From: a bacterium
GTDB taxonomy: Bacteria > Cyanobacteriota > Vampirovibrionia > Gastranaerophilales > Gastranaerophilaceae
Direction: 5' to 3'
Length of the DNA: 64,000 nucleotides
Assembly: GCA_017652265.1 (NCBI GenBank)
Contig: JAGCBH010000015.1
Span: 16,830-80,829 of the forward strand
Position 1 is the stretch's first letter. Each line of letters opens with the position of its first letter. Below are positions 18,132 to 27,589 of this stretch, in pieces. The translations under genes were made by a program, and so were the position numbers. The notes beneath the pieces were generated by a model. It saw nothing but the letters and a program-made list of their open reading frames with translations. It was not told the DNA's origin and did no database searches.

Positions 18132-19538
18132 ATGTCTGCAACAGCCGAAAAAACATCATTATATAAGAAAAGTAGTACTAATCCTGATGCGCTACCGCCA
18201 AATAATATTGAAGCGGAAGAAGCCGTATTGGGTGCAATTTTAAAACAGCCCAGTGTCATGAATAAAATCGTTGAAATGCTGTCTGCAGAAGCTTTTTATT
18301 TACCTGCTCACAGAATCATCTATGGTGCGCTAAAAAATCTTTATGACAACAACGAAAATATTGATATTATTTCGGTTTCAGAAAATTTAAACTATTCCGG
18401 CAAACTGGAAAGCATAGGCGGAAGAGCATATATCAATGATTTGCTTACAAACACCGTAACGACAGTCAACGTGAAATATTATGCAAAACTCATACAGGAA
18501 TCCGCTATTAAACGTTCCCTGATAAGCGCAGGCTCAGAAATTGTATCAAGCGGTTATGAAAAACAAATATCCGTTGATGAAGCTCTTGACAGCGCAGAAA
18601 AACTTATTTTTGATATATCTTCCCAAAAATCAAGTTCAGAAATGGTTCACGTTAAGGATATCGTAATGGATACCTATGAAAAAATCCAATATAATTATGA
18701 ACATAAAGGAGAATTAACAGGTGTACCTACGAGTTTTTATGATTTAGATCTCATGACAAATGGTCTTCAAAAGTCTGATTTGATTATACTTGCTGCGCGC
18801 CCATCAATGGGTAAAACAGCCTTAGCTTTAAATATTGCCCAGAACATAGCACTTAAATCAAAAGTTCCGGTTGCAATATTTTCTCTGGAAATGTCAAAGC
18901 AGCAATTGATGCAAAGAATGTTATGCGCAGAATCTGAAGTTGATGCGCAAAGGCTAAAAACAGGGGATTTACATAGTAAGGATTGGGAAAAAATAGCAAG
19001 TGCAATGAATGCCTTTGCGCAAGCACCAATATATGTAGACGACACCAGCGGTTGTACAATTACTGATTTGAGAGCAAAATGCAGACGTCTTAAAATGAAA
19101 GAGAAAAATCTCGGCCTTATTGTTATAGACTATCTGCAATTAATGGAAGGTATCGGTAAAGAAGACAGACTTCAGCAGATTTCCGCAATTTCGAGAGGTT
19201 TAAAAATTCTCGCAAAAGATTTGGATGTTCCTGTTCTTGCACTGTCCCAATTATCACGTGCCGTTGAACAGAGAACCGGCAACAAACCGCAATTATCAGA
19301 CCTCAGGGATTCAGGTGCAATAGAACAAGATGCTGATATTGTTATGTTTATATACAGAGAGGACTACTATAAACAAACAGAAGGCTCTGAAGAAGAAAGT
19401 AATGCCCCTAAAGCCGCAAACGGCGAATCCGAAATTATAATCGCAAAACACAGAAACGGGCCCGTAGGCAGTATAAAACTTCTGTTCCAGGGTAACATTA
19501 CCAAATTCAAAAACCCTATTAGCACGAATGTATTTTAG
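18132..19538 (+). CDS. dnaB: Replicative DNA helicase DnaB
   Basis: 468 aa, the usual DnaB size. The N-terminal domain (PPNNIEAEEAVLGAIL) is joined by a linker to a RecA-like motor with Walker A 'ARPSMGKTALAL', Walker B 'IVIDYLQLM' and the C-terminal 'AKHRNGPVG' arginine-finger region. It unwinds DNA ahead of the fork as a hexamer and recruits primase. The ATG at 18132 has GGGGAG 6 nt upstream; the TTG at 18126 overlaps this site and is unlikely. No intein. Confidence 0.97.
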   Translation: MSATAEKTSLYKKSSTNPDALPPNNIEAEEAVLGAILKQPSVMNKIVEMLSAEAFYLPAHRIIYGALKNLYDNNENIDIISVSENLNYSGKLESIGGRAYINDLLTNTVTTVNVKYYAKLIQESAIKRSLISAGSEIVSSGYEKQISVDEALDSAEKLIFDISSQKSSSEMVHVKDIVMDTYEKIQYNYEHKGELTGVPTSFYDLDLMTNGLQKSDLIILAARPSMGKTALALNIAQNIALKSKVPVAIFSLEMSKQQLMQRMLCAESEVDAQRLKTGDLHSKDWEKIASAMNAFAQAPIYVDDTSGCTITDLRAKCRRLKMKEKNLGLIVIDYLQLMEGIGKEDRLQQISAISRGLKILAKDLDVPVLALSQLSRAVEQRTGNKPQLSDLRDSGAIEQDADIVMFIYREDYYKQTEGSEEESNAPKAANGESEIIIAKHRNGPVGSIKLLFQGNITKFKNPISTNVF

Positions 19539-19630
19539 TATTAAGTAATGTAAAAAAGAACGTAAAAACTGACAAAAAAAAATCTTCACATACTTTGATA
19601 GGGTTACTGACAAAAGGAAAAGGATTTATT

Positions 19631-20068
19631 ATGGATTTATCAATTAACAATTACCCGCAGCACACACCGTCATTTTCGGCAAGACTGGATCGCAGAACAC
19701 AAAAAGCAATTATGAACGGTATTTTAACTGAAGTTCGCAAACAGCCGCGTTGGGAGCCAAAAGGAAACAGTATAGGCGGTGAAGCAGTATTCAATACTTT
19801 AACAGACAAAGCTGACCGAATTAAAAAATTACTTGCAACTAAATTCGGAAGAGGCACATTCTCACTACACAACGAATTAGGCCTTAGCCCAAAGGTAACA
19901 AAATTAACATTCTGGGATGGCAGAGCATTTCTTACATATGATATACCTGAAGAAATACAAAATGAAATTAAAGTAGTTAACAAAAGTAATATGTTCGCAA
20001 CAAAGTATAAAATTATGGAATTTCCTGCTAACAGACTTGACTGGTTGTATGAATTTTTAGCAAAATAA
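19631..20068 (+). CDS. Small protein with N-terminal F-S-A motif, paralogue A
   Basis: 145 aa from the ATG at 19631 (AAAGGATT upstream). The N-terminus has I-N-N ... P-S-F-S-A-R-L, followed by a basic helix (DRRTQKAIMNGIL) and a strand-rich C-terminal half ending 'LDWLYEFLAK'. It aligns along its length with the next gene: shared F-[SN]-A-R-L, 'G..TY/TF' strand, 'IP.[ED]IQN.IK' and a final 'FL'. Unknown function; cytosolic by composition. Confidence 0.6.
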   Translation: MDLSINNYPQHTPSFSARLDRRTQKAIMNGILTEVRKQPRWEPKGNSIGGEAVFNTLTDKADRIKKLLATKFGRGTFSLHNELGLSPKVTKLTFWDGRAFLTYDIPEEIQNEIKVVNKSNMFATKYKIMEFPANRLDWLYEFLAK

Positions 20069-20102
20069 GAGTATAGTATAAAAATTTAAGAAAGGATTAA
20101 AA

Positions 20103-20504
20103 ATGGAATTAACTATTAACAACAATGTAAACAATACAACTTTTAATGCAAGGTTAAGTAATTCGACAAAAAGAGGCATAAGAAAAGGTATTGTTAGTAA
20201 GATTGCTAGAGAAACAGAACTTAAATCTATCAAATATGATTTAGATACATATGTTAGTAAATTTGAAGAAATAAAAAAATATTTGGCTGCAACCGGAAAA
20301 AAGGGAACATATTATATAATGGACGGAAATTATATAACTGGCGAAAAGTATTTGGTATTTGAAGGACCAGGAACCTACGAACTTTATAAAATACCTAAGG
20401 ATATCCAAAATAGTATAAAATTAACCAAAGGTAAAATCGAAGAAATCCCTCCTGAGGCACTTTACCGGTTTGAAAATTTTTTAAAACATACAAAACAATT
20501 TTAA
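20103..20504 (+). CDS. Small protein with N-terminal F-N-A motif, paralogue B
   Basis: 133 aa, preceded by AAGGATT. N-terminus T-I-N-N ... T-T-F-N-A-R-L; basic helix 'STKRGIRKGIVSKIA'; then a glycine/tyrosine strand region and 'IPKDIQNSIKL', the last shared with paralogue A 34 bp upstream. The pair is a tandem duplication that has diverged strongly. A GAA-looped palindrome (20524-20546, ten base pairs) follows without a T run. Confidence 0.6.
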   Translation: MELTINNNVNNTTFNARLSNSTKRGIRKGIVSKIARETELKSIKYDLDTYVSKFEEIKKYLAATGKKGTYYIMDGNYITGEKYLVFEGPGTYELYKIPKDIQNSIKLTKGKIEEIPPEALYRFENFLKHTKQF

Positions 20505-20581
20505 TTATCTACCTACAAACATAGCGGGAATTTGAAAAATTCCCGCACAGATTATTAGTATAAAAATTTATTTTTACCTAC

Positions 20582-20622
20582 ACAAAAAAAAAACGGGAAT
20601 TGATTAATTTCAATTCCCGTTT
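20582..20622 (-). terminator. fusA terminator
   Basis: ACGGGAATTGA and TCAATTCCCGT pair around a 6-nt loop. On the minus strand the stem is followed by a long T run (A run at 20584-20593 on the plus strand). Confidence 0.9.
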
Positions 20623-20641
20623 AATTTATTATTTATTTCAA

Positions 20642-22735
20642 TTATGCTTTTGCAGCAGCGCCCGCTTTAGCGATAATTTCTGTTTCGATATTTGCAGGAA
20701 CTTGTTCGTAGCACTGGAATTCCATTGAGAATGTACCGCGGCCTTGCGTATTACTTCTCAAGTCAGTTGCGTAACCGAACATATTTGCAAGAGGAACAAT
20801 TGCTCTTACAATAACATTTCCTGTTGTACCAAGCGGTTCCTGACCTTCAATTCTACCTCTGCGTCTTGAAATATCACCGATAATAGTACCTGTAAATTCT
20901 TCAGGAATTTCGATTTCAACTTTCATCATAGGCTCAAGGATACAAGGACGTGCTTTTTTGCAGCCGTCTTTAATAGCCATAGAACCGGCGATTTTGAATG
21001 CCATTTCTGAAGAGTCAACTTCGTGGTAAGAACCATCGTAAAGTTCAACCTTAACGTCTATCATAGGATATCCGGCTAAGATACCGCCTTCAAGAGCTTC
21101 TTCCATACCTTTTCTTGCAGGTTCAATGTATTCCTTCGGAATAGCACCACCGACAATTTTATTTTCAAATACAAATCCTGCATTTTCCTCAGCCGGAGAA
21201 ATTTTGATTTTAACGTGGCCGTATTGACCTTTACCACCTGACTGACGAATGAATTTGGAATCCTGATCAGCATTTCCTCTGATGGTTTCACGGTAAGCAA
21301 CCTGAGGTTTACCGATATTAGCATCAACCTTGAATTCTCTCAACATACGGTCAACGATAATATCAAGGTGAAGTTCGCCCATACCTGAAATAATTGTTTG
21401 GCCGGTTTCTGCATCAGATTTAACTCTGAATGACGGATCTTCTTCAGCCAATTTTTGAAGAGCGATACCCATTTTATCCTGATCGGCCTTTGTTTTCGGC
21501 TCAATAGCAACCGAAATAACAGGTTCAGGGAAGGTCATTTTTTCCAAAATAATCGGTGCATTTTCATCACACAACGTATCACCTGTTGTAGTATCTTTCA
21601 AACCTACTGCAGCACAGATATCACCTGCACAAACTTCGCTTTCTTCCAAACGTTGATCAGCATACATACGAACGATACGTGAAATACGTTCTTTCTTTCC
21701 GTTTGAAGCATTCAAAACGTAAGAACCTGATGTCAATTTACCTGAATATATTCTCAAGAATGTTAAACGACCTACAAACGGGTCTGTCATAACTTTAAAT
21801 GCCAAAGCAGAGAACGGTTCGTCGTCAGATGAATGACGTTCTACTTTTGTTCCGTCTTCAAGTTCACCCTGGATAGCTTTAACATCAACAGGGGATGGCA
21901 TATAATCAACAACTGCATTCAACATCAATTGAACACCTTTGTTCTTAAATGCAGTACCACAAGTTACAGGAACTATTTTGTTTTCGCAAACAGCACGTCT
22001 TAAAGCTGCTTTTAATTCATCAACCGTTATTGTTGAAGGATCATCAAAATATTTTTCCATCAACTTGTCATCTTCGCCTGCAATAGCTTCAACCATAGCA
22101 TCACGATATTCCTGAGCTTTATCCTTCATATCGGCAGGAATTTCTTCTTCTCTGATATCTGTACCAAGGTCGTTTGTATAAATTTCAGCCTTCATTGTCA
22201 TAAGGTCAATTAAGCCTGTAAATTTATCTTCCGCACCGATTGGTAACTGAATAGGAACTGCATTTGCACCTAATCTGTTCTTAATCTGACTTACTACACG
22301 ATAGAAGTCTGCCCCTGTTCTGTCCATTTTGTTGACAAATACCATACGAGGAACTTCATATCTGTTAGCTTGTCTCCAAACTGTTTCTGATTGTGATTGA
22401 ACACCGCCAACCGCACAGAATACAGCAACAACACCGTCTAATACACGAAGAGAACGTTCAACCTCAATTGTGAAGTCAACGTGTCCCGGAGTGTCTATGA
22501 TGTTAATCTGATGTCCTTTCCATTCAGCGGTAACTGCAGCTGACTGGATTGTAATACCTCTTTCTCTTTCCTGTTCCATAAAGTCGGTAACAGCAGCACC
22601 ATCGTGAACTTCACCTAGTTTGTGCGTCTTACCTGTATAGAACAAGATTCTTTCAGTGGTAGTTGTTTTACCTGCGTCAATGTGAGCAGCAATGCCAATG
22701 TTTCTGATTTTTTCTAATGGAGTTTTTCTTGCCAT
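20642..22735 (-). CDS. fusA: Elongation factor G
   Basis: 697 aa translational GTPase that moves tRNAs and mRNA through the ribosome. G-domain motifs: 'AHIDAGKTT' (G1), '[12 protein letters not shown]' (G2), 'DTPGHVDF' (G3) and 'NKMD' (G4). Domains II-V follow in order, with the 'GMGELHLDI' element. It stands alone rather than in a str operon (no rpsL, rpsG or tuf next to it). GGAAAAGAAAA precedes the ATG. Confidence 0.98.
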   Translation of the reverse strand: MARKTPLEKIRNIGIAAHIDAGKTTTTERILFYTGKTHKLGEVHDGAAVTDFMEQERERGITIQSAAVTAEWKGHQINIIDTPGHVDFTIEVERSLRVLDGVVAVFCAVGGVQSQSETVWRQANRYEVPRMVFVNKMDRTGADFYRVVSQIKNRLGANAVPIQLPIGAEDKFTGLIDLMTMKAEIYTNDLGTDIREEEIPADMKDKAQEYRDAMVEAIAGEDDKLMEKYFDDPSTITVDELKAALRRAVCENKIVPVTCGTAFKNKGVQLMLNAVVDYMPSPVDVKAIQGELEDGTKVERHSSDDEPFSALAFKVMTDPFVGRLTFLRIYSGKLTSGSYVLNASNGKKERISRIVRMYADQRLEESEVCAGDICAAVGLKDTTTGDTLCDENAPIILEKMTFPEPVISVAIEPKTKADQDKMGIALQKLAEEDPSFRVKSDAETGQTIISGMGELHLDIIVDRMLREFKVDANIGKPQVAYRETIRGNADQDSKFIRQSGGKGQYGHVKIKISPAEENAGFVFENKIVGGAIPKEYIEPARKGMEEALEGGILAGYPMIDVKVELYDGSYHEVDSSEMAFKIAGSMAIKDGCKKARPCILEPMMKVEIEIPEEFTGTIIGDISRRRGRIEGQEPLGTTGNVIVRAIVPLANMFGYATDLRSNTQGRGTFSMEFQCYEQVPANIETEIIAKAGAAAKA

Positions 22736-22962
22736 TTTTCTTTTCCTTTTTCTTCTTGTTACTATTTATATTACTATTGTGTTAATTACACTTAGTCCTA
22801 AAAAAATTATCACACAAAAAAGATTTTTGGCAAGCAAAAAGCTACCTATACCGATTAAATTTTTATTTTTTAACATTAGTTTACAAAAATCACAAAATTA
22901 TTAAAGTTTCCCAAATAAATTCCGATAACAATTATAAGGAAATATTATATTGGAGTAAAACA

Positions 22963-23250
22963 ATGTCAGATAACGGCGCATCATTTAACAGACCATACAA
23001 ACCTTTCGGAATGAACATAAAAGTTCCGGAAAGAACAATTCAGCAAATCGGTGACACTTTAACAAACTTGGCAAAAGCACCGTCAGATCCGCTGTTTAAA
23101 TTTCTTGAAGAAAATGAACAAGTATTTAACGGAGACCTTGTTTACGAAATTAATAAAATTACGGCTGAAAGTTTTACAATAGGCGCCGCAATGCGTATGC
23201 AGGATGAAAAATCAAACGGTATGCCGCCCAATTTTGATATGCATTTTTAG
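22963..23250 (+). CDS. Small protein, unknown
   Basis: 95 aa, TGGAGT upstream of the ATG. The N-terminus has 'GASFNRPYKPFG', a possible variant of the F-x-G motif seen elsewhere in the window. The rest is helical with no membrane segment. No family recognised. Confidence 0.55.
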   Translation: MSDNGASFNRPYKPFGMNIKVPERTIQQIGDTLTNLAKAPSDPLFKFLEENEQVFNGDLVYEINKITAESFTIGAAMRMQDEKSNGMPPNFDMHF

Positions 23251-23253
23251 ATT

Positions 23254-23385
23254 TTAGCCTAAGCAGAGAATTGCAAACATAACCATAATGGAAAGAGAAC
23301 TTGCCAGAAACCAGGTGTGGATAACAGGTGATTGATAATTCCATACTTCCTTTATTGTTGACGTGGCATTCTGAATTTTTTGCAT
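23254..23385 (-). CDS. 43-residue membrane protein, unknown
   Basis: A short frame in the gap between 22963-23250 and the U32 gene. It starts with ATG at 23385, with GAGGAAATT directly upstream, and ends with TAA at 23254. The product begins MQKIQNATSTIKEVWNYQ and has one hydrophobic helix (WFLASSLSIMVMFAILCLG) to the last residue. Good ribosome binding site and sensible topology support a real gene; its promoter would lie in the 23400-23490 AT-rich stretch shared with the divergent U32 gene. Confidence 0.55.
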   Translation of the reverse strand: MQKIQNATSTIKEVWNYQSPVIHTWFLASSLSIMVMFAILCLG

Positions 23386-23495
23386 AATTTCCTCTTCTTA
23401 ATAGCTCTCTCTTATATTTCTATTTTCTTTCATTTAAAAAAAATGACATCACCCGAATAGTTGATTATTTATCTCCTTTTGGGTAATATACACCT

Positions 23496-24731
23496 ATGGG
23501 ACTAGAACTTTTAATGCCTGCGGGCAATATAGAAAAGCTTGAATATGCCATACGCTATGGCGCAGATGCCGTTTATCTCGGGGTTGTTGACTTCAGCCTC
23601 AGAGCAATGAGAAAAGGGGAACTTATAACTCTTGATAACATCAAAGATGCTGTTGCAAAAGCACACGAATTCGGCAAAAAAGCATACGTTACACTAAACA
23701 TTTTTGCTTTCAACAATGACATAAAAGAGCTTGAGAAATGCATTGATGTATTTAAAGATGCGAAACCGGATGCCATAATCTTAAGTGATTTTGGAATATT
23801 TAATGTTGTAAAGCGCAATATGCCTGATGTTGACATACATATCAGCACTCAAACAAATACCCTAAACTCTGAAAGTGTTAAATTTTGGAGAGATTTAGGT
23901 GCAAGCAGAGTAATTTTGGCAAGAGAATTATCAATAAAAGATATCGCACAAATCAGAAAAGATGTTCCTGATATTGAGCTGGAATGCTTCGTTCACGGCG
24001 CTCAGTGCGTATCATTTTCCGGCAGATGTCTTTTGAGCGATTATTTTTCAAAAGGAGAAAGAAAAGCAAACCACGGAAACTGTTCGCAGTCCTGCCGCTG
24101 GAGCTACAAACTTGTTGAAGAAACACGACCGGGGGAATATCTTGAAATTAATCAAACAGAAAGAGGTTCTCATATACTCAGCCCAAAAGACTTATGCCTT
24201 GTGGAATACATACCGCAATTCATAGATGCAGGCGTGGATTCGCTTAAGGTTGAAGGCAGAACCAAGAGTCTTTATTATGTTTCTGCTGTTGCAAAAACAT
24301 ACCGTCAGGCAATTGATGAAATTATGAGCGGAAAAACAAACGATTTACATAAATATTTTGAAGAACTGAAAAAAGTCGGCAACAGAGGCTATACAACAGG
24401 ATTTTTACTTGGAGACAACAATGGTGACAGTTACAGTTATGAAATTTCAAAAGGCTTGGCAGGGGCAGACTTTTTATGCGAAGTTCACGGCGAAAAAGAC
24501 GGATATTATTTTGTCAGAATAAAAAATAAAATGACAGTCGGAGATGAAGTTGAAATCATAACTCCAAAGGAAGAAGTCAGAGCAACTGTTGTTGATATTA
24601 AAGACGATAAAGGTTTTATACTTGATGTCGGAAATACAAACGCAGAAGTTTATATTAAATTCTCTGATATACCGAAAGACTGGCATTATGCTTTAGTAAG
24701 AACAGTGGGGATAAAAGAAACGTGTTCATAA
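23496..24731 (+). CDS. U32 family protease-like protein (TrhP type)
   Basis: 411 aa. The U32 signature is clear: 'ECFVHGAQCVSFSGRCLLS', then 'RKANHGNCSQSCRWSY'; the four family cysteines are present. The N-terminal half is a TIM-barrel-like domain starting 'ELLMPAGNIEKLEYAIRYGADAVYLG' . Homologues such as TrhP and RlhA hydroxylate tRNA U34 or 23S rRNA rather than cut protein, so an RNA-modifying Fe-S role is likely. The end overlaps the next start by 10 bp, so they form one transcript. Confidence 0.9.
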   Translation: MGLELLMPAGNIEKLEYAIRYGADAVYLGVVDFSLRAMRKGELITLDNIKDAVAKAHEFGKKAYVTLNIFAFNNDIKELEKCIDVFKDAKPDAIILSDFGIFNVVKRNMPDVDIHISTQTNTLNSESVKFWRDLGASRVILARELSIKDIAQIRKDVPDIELECFVHGAQCVSFSGRCLLSDYFSKGERKANHGNCSQSCRWSYKLVEETRPGEYLEINQTERGSHILSPKDLCLVEYIPQFIDAGVDSLKVEGRTKSLYYVSAVAKTYRQAIDEIMSGKTNDLHKYFEELKKVGNRGYTTGFLLGDNNGDSYSYEISKGLAGADFLCEVHGEKDGYYFVRIKNKMTVGDEVEIITPKEEVRATVVDIKDDKGFILDVGNTNAEVYIKFSDIPKDWHYALVRTVGIKETCS

Positions 24732-25201
24732 AACCTGACTATAACCTGGAAAACATCTATGCAATAGACTTAGACGAACTAAAATCAAAAGGAATAAAAA
24801 ATCTTTTGTTTGATTTGGACAGTACTCTTATGGCATCAAAGTCAGGCAATTATTTTGACGAAACCGTAAACTGGCTTGAAAAAGTCAGAAAAGATTTTTT
24901 TATTGCGGTTGTATCAAATAACCATAATCCGTCATATATGGAAAAAGTCAGAAAAGTCAGCGATTTTCCGCTTGTATTTCACGCAAAAAAACCTGATATA
25001 AAAGTTACGGAAAAATTTATGGCCGAAAACGATCTAAAGCCTTCTGAAACCGCATTTGTAGGTGACAGACCGCTAACCGATACTCTTTGCGGAAAACGTC
25101 TTGGATGCACAACAATTCTTGTTGATTCAATAACGGCTAAAACCGAAAAACCTATCGTAAGATTTGCAAGAAAACTTGAACGATTATCCGTTAAACATTA
25201 A
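24722..25201 (+). CDS. YqeG-family HAD-IIIA phosphatase
   Basis: 159 aa from a GTG start inside the end of the U32 gene. HAD motifs: I 'LLFDLDSTLM' (D-x-D), II 'VVSNNH', III the Lys of 'HAKKPDIKV', IV 'FVGDRPLTD'. This is the YqeG branch, related to mitochondrial phosphatidylglycerophosphate phosphatase, so PGP hydrolysis in phospholipid synthesis is a fair guess. Confidence 0.88.
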   Translation: MFIKPDYNLENIYAIDLDELKSKGIKNLLFDLDSTLMASKSGNYFDETVNWLEKVRKDFFIAVVSNNHNPSYMEKVRKVSDFPLVFHAKKPDIKVTEKFMAENDLKPSETAFVGDRPLTDTLCGKRLGCTTILVDSITAKTEKPIVRFARKLERLSVKH

Positions 25202-25267
25202 GTTATATTACTTATTTTGTAATACTTGGGCAGCATGATAAAATTTTCTAAAAGGGGAGACTGTATC

Positions 25268-25699
25268 ATGTATTATTGGGAAATTTTTGTAGTAGTAGCA
25301 ATTGTTGCCATTATATTAGAGATGTTTACACCTACTTTATTCTTTTTGAGTATTGCACTGGCGGCTCTTGTTACGGCAATAGTTTCACTTTTCGGACTTA
25401 ATATGACCTGGCTCATAATTATTTGTTCGGCATTATCACTTGTTTCACTTTTATTTGTAAGACCTTGGTTAAAAGCGCTTATGCACCACGAACCAAACGG
25501 TGTTGAATTTAAAAGTGAATACATCGGGAAAATTGTTAAAGCAACGGAAGACATTACAACTTCTTCAGGTGCAATTGCAATATATGGCGAACGCTGGGAT
25601 GCAAGACTCAGCGATGAAAAAGCCGAAAAGATTCCCGCTGGTGAGGAAGTGAAAATAGTTAAAAACGACAGTATAGTTTTGTATGTAGAAAAAATATAA
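25268..25699 (+). CDS. NfeD-like membrane protein (short form)
   Basis: 143 aa from the ATG at 25268 (AGGGGAGA upstream). Three or four hydrophobic helices (8-90), then an OB-fold domain: 'IGKIVKATEDITTSSGAIAIYGERWDAR' shows the NfeD 'G.v.v.Ge.W.A' signature. Short NfeD proteins partner an SPFH protein, encoded here 9 bp downstream, as in E. coli ybbJ-qmcA. Confidence 0.88.
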   Translation: MYYWEIFVVVAIVAIILEMFTPTLFFLSIALAALVTAIVSLFGLNMTWLIIICSALSLVSLLFVRPWLKALMHHEPNGVEFKSEYIGKIVKATEDITTSSGAIAIYGERWDARLSDEKAEKIPAGEEVKIVKNDSIVLYVEKI

Positions 25700-25708
25700 G
25701 GAGGATTT

Positions 25709-26683
25709 ATGCCGGTTTTATTGTTATTGGTAATCGTAGGAGCAGTTGTTTTTATTATCAGAGGTGTTGTTATCGTTGAACAGCAACAGGTAGTAATTAT
25801 ACAAAGGCTTGGTAAATATTTCAGAACTCTTAACGCAGGTTTTAACCTTATAATTCCTTTTCTTGATGCGCCAAGACCTATTGCAAAAAAAGTTTCACAA
25901 AAAGCTTATGATGGCTCAATTATAAGTTATACCACAATGTCAAACAGAATTGATTTAAGGGAATCCGTTTACGACTTCCCTCGCCAGAACGTAATTACAA
26001 AAGATAACGTATCAATTACGATTAACGCTCTTTTGTACTTCCAGATAGTTGATGCACATAAAGCTGTTTACGGCATTGACAATTTACCTGAAGCTATTGA
26101 AAAACTAACCCAAACTAACCTGAGAAACCTTGTAGGTCAAATGGAATTGCAAGATACACTGATTTCAAGAGATATGATCAATGACAAATTGAGAGCCGTT
26201 CTTGATGATGCTACAAACAAATGGGGTGTTAAAGTAAATCGTGTTGAATTGCAGGACATCATTCCGCCTGCAGATATTCAGGCTGCTATGGATAAGCAAA
26301 TGAAAGCTGAAAGAGAAAAACGTGCAATGATTTATGAAGCTGAAGGTCAAAAAGAGGCTGCTATCCGTATCGCAGAAGGGCAAAGAGAGGCTGCAATTAA
26401 AAAGGCCGAAGGTGAAAAGCAATCCGCAATTTTAACTGCAGAAGGTATTGCAAAAGCCAGAATTGTTGAAGCTGATGCGGAAAAACAAGCCATCCAAAGA
26501 ATTATTGAGGCTTTTGAAAACAAAGGCCAGCCGGATAAATACTTAATTGCAATGAAATATCTTGAAACACTTGGAGAAATTTCTGACGGCAAAGACAACA
26601 AAATTGTCTATATGCCTTATGAAGCAACAGGTATCCTGAGCTCCGTTGACGGTATTAAAGAAATGTTCAAAGGAACCAAGTAA
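25709..26683 (+). CDS. qmcA: SPFH/band 7 membrane scaffold protein (QmcA type)
   Basis: 324 aa. One N-terminal membrane helix (LLLLVIVGAVVFII), the SPFH domain ('VVIIQRLGKYFRTLNAGFNLIIPF', 'VITKDNVSITINALLYFQI'), and a long coiled coil rich in Ala/Glu (EKRAMIYEAEGQKEAAI). It forms large ring assemblies that organise the inner membrane and proteases. It forms an operon with nfeD; GGAGG lies just before the ATG. A bidirectional terminator follows. Confidence 0.92.
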   Translation: MPVLLLLVIVGAVVFIIRGVVIVEQQQVVIIQRLGKYFRTLNAGFNLIIPFLDAPRPIAKKVSQKAYDGSIISYTTMSNRIDLRESVYDFPRQNVITKDNVSITINALLYFQIVDAHKAVYGIDNLPEAIEKLTQTNLRNLVGQMELQDTLISRDMINDKLRAVLDDATNKWGVKVNRVELQDIIPPADIQAAMDKQMKAEREKRAMIYEAEGQKEAAIRIAEGQREAAIKKAEGEKQSAILTAEGIAKARIVEADAEKQAIQRIIEAFENKGQPDKYLIAMKYLETLGEISDGKDNKIVYMPYEATGILSSVDGIKEMFKGTK

Positions 26684-26704
26684 TTAATCAAAAACAATAT
26701 ACGA

Positions 26705-26735
26705 AAAGGGTGCGGTAAATAATCGCACCCTTTAT
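26705..26735. terminator. Bidirectional terminator
   Basis: AAAGGGTGCG and CGCACCCTTT pair around a 9-nt loop between the convergent SPFH and flagellar genes. Confidence 0.8.
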
Positions 26736-26755
26736 AAATCTATTTATTTTCAGCC

Positions 26756-27589
26756 TTATCCTAACAGCCTCAATGCTTCATCAATCAGCGATTTATTGGA
26801 AGAAATTAATTTATTTGTTACTTCCATCTGCATTTTTGCCATCTGATAATATGAAATATTTGCTTTAAAATCAGTATTTGACAATTCCAAAAGTCCTGCT
26901 CTTATCTCTCCGCAGCCCAGTAACGGCTTTCCGGAAGATTCTGTTTCTATAAACTGACCGTCTTTGTATTCCAAAAGTCCTGCAGGATTATGGAAATTAC
27001 GGGTTGTAACTCTGTATAAAGGTACGCTTACCTTACCGCCGTCACATTTACCATAAATTGTTCCGTCACCTTTTATTTCGTATTCGTCATATTTACCCAA
27101 ATATTTACCATTATTAGGATCTATCCACATTTTAATATCAGTGGTCGGAACATTCAAAGCTCCGCCCTTAAGAGCAGTTTCCTGATACAAATCCGCACTT
27201 ATTGAACGAGTACCCTGCATAATCTCACCCTTGTCGTTAAGGATATATCCCTGAACTGTATTTCCGTTTTTAGCACGATAAACACCCTCTTTATCAAAGG
27301 TAAATTCGCCAAGTCTTGTATAGACTGTTTTTCCTTCAGGTGTTTTCATCATAAAAAAGCCTTTACCTTCAAGGAACAAGTTACTCTCAGAAGTACCCGG
27401 TGTAGATTTACCTTGATCAGTCCTTTTGTCATAGTCATTTGAAATCGCACCGTTTAAAAATGTTTTAAACGTAACCTGTTTTTCCCTGAAACCCGGAGTA
27501 TAGACGTTTGTCATGTTATCCGCAATAACATCTATCCAGTTTGCAGTAGATTTTTGAGTATTTAAAGCTGTAATAAATGAATCATTCAT
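26756..27589 (-). CDS. Flagellar hook/rod protein (FlgE/FlgF/FlgG family)
   Basis: 277 aa from the ATG at 27589 (AAGGAG upstream; the longer frame to 27676 only reads into the previous gene). N-terminus 'ALNTQKSTANWIDVIADNMTNVYTPGFRE' is the family pattern normally reading NN-x-AN-x-TxG-[FY]; here the first Asn is Asp. The middle has 'LFLEGKGFFMM', and the C-terminus 'LELSNTDFKANISYYQMAKMQ' forms the second half of the coiled coil. It is last in a fliJ-fliK-like set. Which of the rod or hook roles it has is not clear from sequence. Confidence 0.88.
   Translation of the reverse strand: MNDSFITALNTQKSTANWIDVIADNMTNVYTPGFREKQVTFKTFLNGAISNDYDKRTDQGKSTPGTSESNLFLEGKGFFMMKTPEGKTVYTRLGEFTFDKEGVYRAKNGNTVQGYILNDKGEIMQGTRSISADLYQETALKGGALNVPTTDIKMWIDPNNGKYLGKYDEYEIKGDGTIYGKCDGGKVSVPLYRVTTRNFHNPAGLLEYKDGQFIETESSGKPLLGCGEIRAGLLELSNTDFKANISYYQMAKMQMEVTNKLISSNKSLIDEALRLLG

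Noticed and set aside
20524..20546. Terminator after the 20103 gene
   Set aside because: A perfect 10-bp stem with GAA loop is present, but no T run follows; I did not list it as a terminator.
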